DNA of 64,000 nt from Plectosphaerella cucumerina (Eukaryota; Ascomycota; Sordariomycetes; Glomerellales; Plectosphaerellaceae), in the NCBI GenBank assembly GCA_020746995.1, contig JAGPXD010000004.1, positions 4,712,001-4,776,000 of the forward strand, read 5' to 3'. A program made the translations under genes and the position numbers. Positions within the stretch are counted from its first letter, which is position 1; each line of letters opens with the position of its first letter. Below, in pieces: positions 52,496-62,485 of this stretch. Below the pieces are notes generated by a model. It saw nothing but the letters and a program-made list of their open reading frames with translations. It did no database searches and had not been told where the DNA came from.

Positions 52496-52720
52496 CTAGA
52501 GTTTCTGCCCCAGCTCCTCGTGCCAGTCGGTAGGCACACGCACCAGGAGCATATCCCCCTGACAGCAATCCGAAGCCCCGCCAGGCCCCAGCGCGGCCAT
52601 CTCCCCCTTTATCGGCTTGAGGTCTGTGTATCTGTGCGCATGATAATGACCGTGAGCGTGGGTCGAAGGGCGAGCCAGCGCCGTCGTCGCGAGGAGTGCT
52701 GCAAAGAAGTGAGGCCGCAT
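52496..52720 (-). CDS. Tiny His-rich secreted protein, 74 aa
   Basis: Starting at the ATG at 52720, the product begins with a signal peptide (MRPHFFAALLATTALA), then a histidine-rich segment (RPSTHAHGHYHAHRYTDLK), a Gly/Ala turn and a single adjacent cysteine pair (ASDCCQGDM), ending in VPTDWHEELGQKL. The frame is open for 35 codons upstream, but those contain no signal. A clear TATA element (TGATATATAG, 52791-52800 on this strand) lies about 72 bp before the chosen start, which supports it. HAHGHYHAH could bind copper or zinc; this is inference. No family is recognised. Confidence 0.5.
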   Translation of the reverse strand: MRPHFFAALLATTALARPSTHAHGHYHAHRYTDLKPIKGEMAALGPGGASDCCQGDMLLVRVPTDWHEELGQKL

Positions 52721-52790
52721 CGTGTCTGTCTGTATCAAAGCTGTGTGTCGACTGCTACACCACAACCTCAAACTCCAACGTCGGCCAACC

Positions 52791-52800
52791 CTATATATCA
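52791..52800 (-). promoter_or_regulatory. TATA element of the His-rich secreted protein gene
   Basis: TGATATATAG on the minus strand, about 72-80 bp before the start codon at 52720. Confidence 0.5.
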
Positions 52801-53183
52801 ACACCAGTATGCCAGTGCCCACCAAAACACAAACAAACTCGGCATGACATCGCCCGCACTGCCGCCGCCACCCTCACGCTCGCGCAAGCGTCACACGTCC
52901 CAGGCACTCACCATCCCCCGAGTCATCTCCCCCCTTCCCCATTCGGCCACCTCGCGCGTCGTGATAGGAGCCCGCCCCTCGCCGACCCCTCTTCCATCCT
53001 CGCACCGGAATGTGCACGTCTTGCCCTCTTACACGCCGCCCTGCACATGACAAAGTCCTTTTCTCGCCGGCCGAGACAATCTCTCCCTCCTTTTTCCCTC
53101 GTCACCTTGTTTCCTTGGGTCACACGCCTTGGCTCGTCATCTACATTCCTCAGAAACTCTACCCTCAACCGCGGTCTCCCAAC
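52801..53183. other. Intergenic, divergent promoters
   Basis: Sequence between the TATA element of the leftward secreted gene and the GFA-domain gene. C/T-rich throughout, open in the GFA frame from 53010 but without domain-like content. Confidence 0.5.
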
Positions 53184-53841
53184 ATGTCGTCCTCCTACGT
53201 CGACCTCTTCCCCCTGGAAGGCGGATGTTCCTGCGGCCACGTGCGCTATCGTCTTGCCCTCCCGCCCCTCGTCATCCATTGCTGCCATTGTACAGCCTGT
53301 CAGCGCGAGACGGGTGGTGCCTTTGCCATCAACGCCGTCATCGAGACCGAGCACTTCCAGCTCCTCCCCTCTGCTGACCCCTCCCTCCCCGGAACGGAGG
53401 CTGTACCGACGAGTGTTCCCGCCGGTCCCGCCATCGAAACACCCTTTGTCGAGGGTTCTTCGCCCACAGTCTGCGTAGCCACGCCTACGCAGTCGAAAGA
53501 CCCCCAGCTCATCTACCGTTGCCGCATGTGTGCCACGGCCTTGTGGTCCAACTACGGGCCCTCTGCCCCTCGCGACCTCGTCCGCTACGTTCGCGTCGGC
53601 ACCCTCGATCGTGCCTGGGAGGTCGCTCCAGACGCCCACATCGCAAGCCTCCCTATCCCATCCCTCCAGCTGCCTGCTGACCTGCTACCTTTAGTTCGTC
53701 GCTTCCAAGCGCGACTTCATCGCCCTCTCCGACGGAAAGCCCCAGTTCCAGCGCATGTACCAAGCAGCCGACGTCTACCGCCCCGACTCCATGGACCGTC
53801 TCACCGCACTGATGGCCAAGATCAAAGGAACGCAGAAGTAG
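53184..53841 (+). CDS. GFA (CENP-V/glutathione-dependent formaldehyde-activating) domain protein
   Basis: Exons 53184-53642 and 53695-53841 give 201 residues. The fold starts at LEGGCSCGHVRYRLALPP, with the zinc cysteines in CSCG, then HCCHCTACQRETGGAFA, and a second pair in YRCRMCATALWSNYG, as in the family. The intron appears to be GC-AG (ATC|GCAAGC, branch GCTGACC, acceptor TTTAG): splicing there joins APDAHI to FVASKRDFIAL, the expected family sequence, whereas a GT donor at TGGGAG|GTCGCT would remove seven conserved residues. A loop of about 50 residues between the cysteine pairs is longer than usual. GFA proteins bind zinc and sometimes glutathione adducts; most fungal members have no tested substrate. 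It is probably cytosolic. Confidence 0.85.
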
Positions 53842-54075
53842 CATGGCATGAGTCTCTTCATTATCGTCTATAATGTTACACAGTTATCCTCATCCGGGTA
53901 TCCCCCATGCAAAAATGAATCCAGCCGGGGTCGCCGCCCCTTGGCCTCTGCCGTGAATAAATAAAAATGCAAACGCCATGCCTTCGTGGGCGGACAAAGC
54001 CGCCATGCCGTCGGGCCGTGCCCGGTAGATGCTATAAGTGTGTGTGTAATATATATGTTCAAGGAGGAGCCGCGG
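53842..54075. other. Short convergent intergenic
   Basis: 234 bp between the GFA stop and the stop of the leftward long gene. Contains an AT-rich stretch (GTGTGTGTAATATATATG near 54040) likely used in 3' end formation. Confidence 0.4.
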
Positions 54076-57000
54076 CTACATCTGCCGTGGGGTCTGGGTA
54101 GGGAGCTGGGGGACTTCGACTTCGGCTAGACCTAGGACGCCCTCGCCGCGGCGGTTTTCGACAAAGGCGTTGCATTCGCCTACGACGAGGGCCCATTCGG
54201 CCAGAGCGCGGCCGGTGTAGATTGCATTGCGGGCCTTGGTGCCCGTTGGTCGGGCTGCTGCTGCTATGGTGGCCGCTGAAGCCGCAGATGCTGCTGATAC
54301 TGCTGTGTTGCCTGATGACGACGTCTTGATACTGCCCTCGCTGTCGCCGGACAGGGGCTCGCTGAGGGCGCGAACGAGAGACTCGGAAAAGGTGAGCTGC
54401 GGGGCGGCAGCGGGCGACGCAGGGGTGGAGGAGGGCTCGCCGGCGTTGCGGGCACCGGAGACGAGGCCGCCTTCGTTGTTGCCCGAGACACGGCGTGTGG
54501 GAGAGGGCATGTGTGCCGCGGGAGGAGGTGGGATGCTGCCAGTGCGAGAGCGGGCTGACACGCGGGCCTGAGCTGGGGCGGGAAGGCGTGGGCGAGCGAG
54601 GATGAGAGCGCGCATGTGAGGCGGCGCATATGCGAAGGGCTCGAGCTCGAAGCGCCATGTCACCGGGGGTTGGTCCTCGGGGGACGGGGTCGATGGCTTC
54701 GGGGGAGGGGGCGGTGGGTTCGCAGTAGAAGGGCGGGCACTACTAGTACGGGCGGCGGCCGTCTCACGCCGCGTCTGCTCGAGGTGGTCGTCGGCGGGAG
54801 GCGCGTTCAGGGTGAGGACCTTGCCGAGGAGGGACCAGCGCTTCTTGCTGCCGCCCTTTGCGTCCGGTGATGCCGCGGCGGGCTCGGGGGGTGGGCTCGG
54901 TGCGGGGGATCGAGCGAGGGCGTCAAAGGTGATAAAGGGCTGAGCCGGAGACGTCTCGATGGGGCGGATGAGCATGATCTTGAACGGGGCCGGGGGGCAC
55001 GGGACAGTCGACGGCGGCAGAAGACCGGCGCGGTCGGCGGTCAGCTTAAGGTAGCAGTAGTGCGACCATGCCGTCTTGAGGCGGGCAGAAGCCGTAATGA
55101 AGATTTTCCTGCTAGGGTCAGCTATGCTCACAAAGTCAAGATCGAAAAACTCACGTATCAAGCTCGTTGGCCCGCCCAGTGTCCCGACACATGCGCCAGC
55201 ACAGGAGACGCATGTAGTAAGCCCGCACCATCGTGCTCCAGTGGTTGAAGTAGTTGTCGAAAACCTCCTCCGTCAGCAGCCAGTCCAGGCAGAGGGCCTC
55301 CTTGCGCGCAGGATCGGCGGTGATGGCATCCCAGGCGGTGTAGATGAAAGACAGCAGACGGGTATCGGTGTTGAAGTTCATCGAACCGGCCATGCGGCGG
55401 GCGACGTCGAGCAGAAGCGGCCAGTCAAGGTAGTCAAGGCCGTGGTGGGTGCCGTCGTCGAAGCCGGCGTAGGCCTGGATGACTTCCTCAAGAACGTCGC
55501 AGAGAGCCATGCAGGCGTGTGAGTCGAAGACGGAGGTGCGCCTGATGGCGGCGCGCAGGGCGCATAGGAACGACTGCGCAAAGGTCTGGCGCACCGCGGC
55601 TGTCCGCTCCGAGGCATCCCCGAGGATGGTGCGCACCAATCCAAGGAGCATGTTTTCCGGAAGCCCAGCACCGCCGGCCGTTCTTGCGCCGCCGCTGAGA
55701 GCCACGCCGTCCGGGTCGTAGGCCGAGTCGAACATCATCATCGGGGCGACGCCGCTGGGGCGGTGGATGCCCGTCTCGAGGACCGTCAACATCTGGGCCT
55801 GGACCAGCACAAACGCCGGGGCGCGAGCGCGCTCAACGAGAGGAAGCCCCGCGGGGGTGAACTCGTCAGCCAGCTGGTGGAAGTGGCGGACAAACACATA
55901 GAACAGATCCGTCTCCATGCCGCGCCAGCGCGCCAGCCAGCGGCCGTAGTACCAGTGGACGCGGGCAACGGCAACGGGCAGGCGGGGCACAACGCGCATG
56001 CGGGCGGCCACATCCCGGGGCGACGACCAACCGACAGCAGCGAGGTTTGGCGGGAACAGGGCGGCCATGTCGTCGCTTTCTCCGCGGTCACGGCGCGGCA
56101 GACCCAGCTCGTCGGCGGCACGGGCGATGCGATCGGCGGGCAGGTTCCAGAGACGGACGAGGACGTCGGCGACACCGGGGGCGAAGAAGAAGGCGTGGGC
56201 GCAGGCGCGGGCACACCAGGAGACGAGGCCGAGGGGGGCATGTCCCAGGCTCAGCTTTCCAATGACAAGGTGCATCTGGGCGGTGAGGTTGGCAACGAAC
56301 ATATTGCGGACGTTGTGCTCTGCGGACGAAGCGAGGAAGCCGACCTGGTCGTCGGAGGAGAGGGAGGAGGTTGAGGAGGAGGGAGAGCCCCAGGATCGGG
56401 AGTGCTTGACGCGCTCTGTCGGTGAGCGCTCAGCGAGCGGGAGGAACGCCGTGGTGGCCATGCGCCATTCGGGACGCTCCATGATCATGGTAGCCGCCTC
56501 CAAGATGACGGGACGTTCGGTGCCGGCGAGCGGGTGAGCGCCGCGGCCGTCAATCATATCGAGGAGAGCGCGCCACCAGGCGTCGAGGATGGTGGCACGG
56601 CGGTCCAGGTCGTCGGGGTGTAGGTTGCCTACGGGAGCGTGCTCACCGGCGCGGAGGAAGCCGACGAGATGGGCGCGGACCATGTTGACGCGCTGGGCGG
56701 TGCTCATACCGACCAGGCGGCGGGCTTCGAGCTCGAGGGTCTTGAAGACGTTCCACTGCGGGTCGCGCTGTGTGGGTGTCGGGCCGTCGTCCGAGTCTAT
56801 GGACGTGGCGCTGCCGTCGATGAAGGAGGCCGTCTTGAAGGTGCCGCGGTGTTCAACGGTGAAGGTGGATGTGGTTGTCGTGACGGGAGAGGCAGCCGGA
56901 GGGGCAAGAGATGCTGCTGATGATGACCGGCTCGTGTCCGAGTCGTTGCCGGCGGCGGCAGCCTTGACGGCGGCGTGCTTGGGCCGCATCTTTGTGAAGT

Positions 57001-57721
57001 AGCTGCTGGCCCGGGTGAAGCTGCGGGTGCTGCTCTCTTCTGGGGGCGGCGTGCCGGGGTCGATGGCCGACATGGCTCGTTTCCGCGTGGGTTTTTGGGA
57101 CGAGTCGTCTTCGGTGCTGCTGACGGAGACCTTGCGCAGTCTGTTGGGAGTCTGCCTCGGCTCGGGGGTGGTATCCTTGGGGGATTCTGGCCGAGACAGT
57201 CCGATCCATGATTTCCGCCGGAACCCCGCGAGGCTGTCGGTCATTGTGCGTGTTCTTTGCACCTCCGGCCGCTGTTCCGGGCTGGAGAATGGCTCGGTGC
57301 CCTCGCTATCGGACCTGCTGCTCCACGAGTCTGTCGAGTTGCGCTCGGCGAGGAAGTCGCGGATGTTGGTGGCCGATTTTGAGCTGACGAGCCATGACTT
57401 GGGGCGGTCGACTAGTGAATACCGTTTTGAGGACTGTTGCTGCTGCTGCTGCTGCTGCTGCTTGGGCTTCTCCGGGGCGGCAGCCTTTGGCGAGGCCACC
57501 AGGGACGCATCCTTCCCGTCGAGAAACAACCGCGTGTCGAGGTCTGGCGTCGAAAAGTCAAAGGACGGCAGCTCGAACGAGTCGAGACTGGGCAGGCCGC
57601 GAGGGTCGTCGCTGGGATCGGCCGTGGCGATCAAGTCCGGCGTCGAGTGAGATCGGTGAAAGCCGCCCGACGATGAGTCGAGAAAGAGGGCCGGAGCCAT
57701 GGTCAACGTCGAGGTGCTCAT
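54076..57721 (-). CDS. Large conserved fungal protein, DUF1765-like, 1199 aa
   Basis: Two exons (57721-55155 and 55108-54076; 46-nt intron GTGAGT...CTAGCAG) give 1199 residues. The first 330 are Ser/Pro-rich and disordered, with a nine-glutamine run and several RSHSTPDL- or RKVSVSS-type basic phospho-site-like motifs. A long helical core follows, from about 330 to 860: WNVFKTLELEARRLVGMSTA, DWPLLLDVARRMAGSMNF, FLCALRAAIRRTSVFDSHAC and WLLTEEVFDNYFNHWSTMVR. I associate this block with DUF1765, a fungal domain of unknown function. The second exon encodes a low-complexity Pro/Ala/Ser tail ending in a conserved-looking NAIYTGRALAEWALVVGECN. No membrane segment or catalytic motif is visible. The family name needs a profile check. 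Confidence 0.75.
57434..57460 (-). repeat. CAG trinucleotide run encoding nine glutamines
   Basis: Seven CAG codons, then CAA and CAG, in the disordered N-terminus of the DUF1765-like protein. Length may vary between strains. Confidence 0.9.
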
Positions 57722-60700
57722 CTCATGGATGGACCGGTGCGACCTCGGGGGTCGGGTGGTGATTCAGGGCCGCTCCAGGGCCGACGACATCCAGGTTTCT
57801 CAGTCCAGTGTTGGGTCTGTTTGGTTTGTAAAGTTCGTCTTCGGTGTGTTTGTGATACGCGGGCGTGATACGTAGAGTGAAAGAGAGCGCGTCGTGTGTT
57901 GCGTGTCTAGGACTGCGTGCCGCGGAATGCAGAGGACGTCCGGGCAGTCCGGGTCGTGGGGTGATGGAGAGGCGAGATGGCGGCAAGTGACAGGCGAAGG
58001 GGGGGACAATAAAGACCGGGGGTGAGTGGCAGACACACACACCACAGCGGCAGCCCCAAGACAGGGCGCAGGGGAGGGCCCGTTGTCCGTTCGTCCCTTG
58101 CTCGCGATCTCCGGGGCGGTTTCAGAGCTCGGGAAGGGAATGGGATGGCAGTGGACAGGCGAGGACGCAAAGGTCATCCGCGAACCGTGGGGTGGGGTCT
58201 TGTGGCCCTGGCCCTGGCCCTGGTCCCTGGCCCGATGTGGACGTTCGGCTTCTTCCCCCCCTTTGTTGGCGAAGTCCCCTGGGGCCGCCTGGGCGCTGTT
58301 GGCGGTCCCTTTCGGGGGGCTGCTTGTCTTGGCTGCTGTCCGGGCTCGCGCCGGCACGCGCAAGGCCCCTGACTGGCTTGGACTGACTGGGTCAGGTCGA
58401 GGCCAAACGGGGACAGGCGTCGGCGACGTCGAAAGTGCGTAATATGGGATGGCCGACGACTGAGTTTTTTTCTCTGGACTTGCGGTTACGGACCGCTGAC
58501 GACAAAGGATTTCAATCTCGATGGGGCCGATCTACGCCGGGCAAGGACTCGACAGAGAAAGAATGGGTCGGAAGTGTTGCAGGTTAATCGACGGTCCTCC
58601 CACTTTTTCCAAGACACGATCTGGCGGGCAACCAAAGGGTAGGTCTCGGTGGTTGTCGGCGGCCAGAATCAGATGCGCAGGGCGTGGTGAAGTCGATGGT
58701 ACTGTTGCAAGAGAGTCTTCGGTCTCGGCGGCAATGGCAGCCCCAGGCTTTTCAGTTTTCACTGTGGAGGCTGATCGACAGGGCGATGCATCCTCCCCCG
58801 TCTTGTCCGTGTCGAGGCCATCGCTGGTTCGCCAGCCGTGCTTCTTCCCTCGCGCAGGGCTGATGCGACGACTCGGAGGGCACGGCGCGGGGCGTGGCGC
58901 GAGACGGCATTAACAGGCGTAATAAGACAGGTGGGCGCGTTCGCAATCTCGAAATGATGCGTCGAGTCGTCGACTTGCTTTCGCCCCAGGACCAGGCCCG
59001 GGCGTCGGCCGTAGCGGCGCAGCCCAGGCTCAGATCATTCGGCTGCCTGCCGACGAAGAATCAAAGGGAGGGCCCCCCAGGCCTCAGTGCTCACCGAGAA
59101 CCCTGGCCGGCATAATCTCGCGAAGCCTGCACGGATGGCGATCGAGCGGAACTGCACGCAGGTGTTGGCAGGGCCGCTTCGACTGACCTGAAGCTGCCAC
59201 CGCCTCCGCATGACGCGCCGAGGCCCTCTTCCTCTTCCAGCGAGTGTCTGCGCCTGCGCCCCTTTTTCCCACCGTTGTGCTTGCTTTTCGACGGGTGCAC
59301 TTCGATAGCTCAGCGGCCGCCATGCATGTCTTGCCAGGCCAATCTTGTTTGCCCCTGGACCGCCTGGGGGAGCCACTACTGTACGGCGCCAGCCGGCGGG
59401 TTCCTGGCGTGCAGATGATGGCGCGGGGACGTCAGCATCGGACGGCGGACAACGGACGGCAACGGGCAGCCTCACCTTTCACTTTCATCAGAACCCGTGG
59501 CCTGCTTGGCACCCAGAACCCAGACGTCTGATCGCTGCCCAGGCCTCGCAGCTGGCAGGCGGGGTCGGTTGGCCGGCATGCTCCCTGGCGCGACGTGGGC
59601 GCGACGGGCCTCAAGCTGGGTCTCGCGGTCATCACAATTCCCGCCCAGGGGAGAGCATGACTCGGCCGAGGGGTCATCGCCAGTGATCCGCGAACCTCTT
59701 GTGGTGTGCCCCCTAAGATTCAGGGGTCCACAGGCCGCTTGCCGTGGCGCGCGCCGCTGTGCTGGTGCTGGCACCGCTGAGGAATGCCATCCCCTGTCCT
59801 GCTGAGGGTGGGCTCCCGGTACGAGCGGCCTGCATTCGACCCTTGTCGCTGCGCTTGTGCGGGGGACGCTGTGCGCGCGCCGCCGAGCAGGAAATAATGA
59901 AAAACAAGCGGCGGTGAGCTGGCAACATCCGAGTCGTCCGCAGGTCGCTTGCGAAATCCGAAGCTGGTGGTCTACTCCTGTGGCCTGCCCTGCCCTGTCG
60001 CGGCGTGCGTGAGGCGTGCCTCGTCCGCTCAGTCTCTTGCCGCTTCGGGACGTGGTTGTTATGCACTCGAAGACAGGTTGCATGGGCTGGCCAATATCCG
60101 CCTCAGCTTGCCCGTCTTGCTGGCTCAGCACTGGCCTTCCCTGTCCACGGGATGTCCCTTTGAACATGATGCGCGAACGGCATGGACCCGATGGTTCCAG
60201 GTTTGAAAAGCCGAGCTCAGCCTCGCTGGCTGACCTTGCCCGAAGAAGAATGCCTCGGGGGCGCACGACCGCATCTCATCTGCCCTTCGAAATGAGCCGC
60301 CTACTGGAGGTTAGTCGACACCGGTCACACGCACGCACAGCTCACAGACTCGACTCCCGATTCCTCCCCGCGTGGTGGTTCAGTTGCATGCAATGTCGCC
60401 CAAAGTTCATGCACCAGGGCCATCGTGAAAAAGGCAGCGTAGGTGTTTGGTAATGATTGGGCAAAGTCGTCATCTTGGCACGATGGAAAATCCTTCAGCA
60501 AGGAAGAGCACAGAGAGAGCCCATTGCTGTACACACTGATGCCGTGGTTTTGCTTCATTGTCCGCGGAGGGCACTCGCCGGCCGCTGATCGATGTCCGAG
60601 TCCGGTCTGTCTGTCTGTTTGTCGCTAGTTCGTCCGGCTGAGAGGCCAATACTGACGAGTCGCGACAATTCGACGAGAATGATGGATGATGGATGCATCG

Positions 60701-61033
60701 CGATGGATGGGAAGCTTGAAGACGAGAAGTCTGGTGGGAGAAGGAAGGGGAAGGATTTTCATGGCTCGAGTTTTGTGTCAGGAAGGTACGCTTATCTTAT
60801 CAGAGATGGCTGGTGCTTATGTCATCCGAACAGCGAAAATTGAGTCGATTGACCGCATGTCACTGGGTGGTCATGATTGGTCGGGGCGAAAAGCAACAAG
60901 TCCCTCGATGATGGCAGGTCAAGGCAAGAAAACTCACAGCCGTCCCCTCGAGTCTTCCTCTGCTCTTGTACTCTTCTATAAGTTGCTTCTGAGTCAAGAA
61001 TACTGAATTTACTGTCTTTTCACAGTACCAGCA
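57722..61033. other. 3.3-kb gene-free region
   Basis: The longest stretch without a supportable gene. Open frames on both strands are GC-driven and carry no domain, signal peptide or splice-joined family sequence. A short hexamer run (four CCCTGG-type units, 58204-58232) is present. The right end holds the Acr3 promoter with a TATA-like CTATAAG at 60976-60982. A long 5' leader of the DUF1765-like gene, a non-coding RNA or a lineage-specific gene cannot be excluded. Confidence 0.55.
60976..60982 (+). promoter_or_regulatory. TATA-like element of the Acr3-like gene
   Basis: CTATAAG lies 52-58 bp before the start codon at 61034, close enough that the 5' UTR must be short. Confidence 0.45.
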
Positions 61034-62266
61034 ATGTCAACTACCGAGAAAACCCAGCCAGTCTCATCTGGACCAAAGAATGATCTAGAAAACAACCAAC
61101 AAGTCCAACATGAATCAACCAACGAGAAAGACCCCTCGACATTCAAGTCGCTCGGTCTCCTCGACAGATATCTAGCCGTCTGGATCTTTCTAGCCATGCT
61201 GATTGGCATCCTGCTCGGCAACTTCGTACCCAGCGTCGGCCCTGCGCTGCAGAAGGGCAAGTTCGTCGGCGTGTCCGTTCCCATCGGTACGACTTCTTCC
61301 TACTCCCTCCTCGTTGTCTTCCACTCACAGTGACCCCAGCCGTCGGCCTCCTCGTCATGATGTACCCCATCCTCTGCAAGGTGCAGTATGAGAAGCTGCA
61401 TATCGTCTTCCGCACCCGCGAGGTCTGGATCCAGCTCGGCTTCAGTCTCATCGTCAACTGGATCATTGCGCCGCTCTTCATGCTCGCACTGGCCTGGGCC
61501 TTTCTCCCCGACGAGCCAGGCCTACGCAACGGTCTAATCCTCGTCGGCATTGCGAGATGTATCGCCATGGTCCTCATCTGGACGAACCTGGTAGGTCACC
61601 CGTTCTTTTCTCTCATGCTACCTTACGCTAACAGCAAAGGCCCGCGGCGACAACGATTACTGCGCCATTCTCGTCGCCGTCAACTCGTTCCTTCAAATCG
61701 TGCTCTTCGCCCCCGTGGCCCTCCTCTTCATCAGAGTCATCGGAGGCACCGACGTCGGCGTGTCATATCCCGCGGTGGCCACCGCCGTAGGTGTCTTCCT
61801 GGGCATTCCGCTCGGCGCAGCCATTGTCACGCGCTTCGCCCTACTGCACACCATCGGCATCAACACCTACACCACGCGCGTGATCCCTATCCTGGCCCCC
61901 TGGTCGCTTATTGGTCTTCTCTACACCATCATCGTGCTATTCGCGGCCCAGGGCGCCCAGGTCGTGCACCAGATCGTGGCCGTCGTGCGCGTCGCGGCGC
62001 CGCTCGTCGTCTACTTCACCGTCATCTTCGCCGCCACGCTGCTCGTCGCGCGTCGCCTCGGCTTCCGCTACGGTCTCGCAAGTACCCAGGCCTTTACAGC
62101 CGCCAGCAACAACTTTGAGCTGGCCATTGCCATCGCCGTGGCGTCCTTTGGACCTGACTCGGACGAGGCACTGGCCACCACCGTTGGCCCGCTGATCGAG
62201 GTCCCGGTGCTGGTGGGATTGGTCTATGGCGTCAAGTGGTACGCGCGCCGGACAGGCTGGGAGTAG
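61034..62266 (+). CDS. ACR3: Arsenite efflux permease Acr3
   Basis: Three exons (61034-61286, 61340-61590, 61640-62266) give 376 residues. After a hydrophilic start, transmembrane segments follow: YLAVWIFLAMLIGILLGNF, AVGLLVMMYPILCKVQYEKL, IQLGFSLIVNWIIAPLFMLA, then GLILVGIARCIAMVLIWTNL with the family-defining Cys158, and ARGDNDYCAILVAVNSFLQI. A later helix has TAASNNFELAIAIAVASFG, the conserved Asn-Phe-Glu site. This is the Acr3 branch of the BASS superfamily, which expels As(III) across the plasma membrane using the proton gradient. No arsenate reductase or ArsR-like partner gene is in the window. The second intron ends at AAAG, the only acceptor in phase. Confidence 0.95.
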
Positions 62267-62485
62267 GCAGTCGAGAGGGAAAGAATTTGGAACTCGGCAT
62301 CTGATATAGCAAAGATTGATGTGATCATAATGGTCGAGGTTGGAATAGCGTAATGAAGATGGTGGTGTTGAGCCTGCAGGAACGTGCCAATTGCCCCTGC
62401 CAATTGCCCCCGCCCCGCTGCCGGCGCCCCAAGCTCCCGTCTCAAGTCTTGTCGGCCTCTCTTCAACTTCACCTCGTCCAACACC

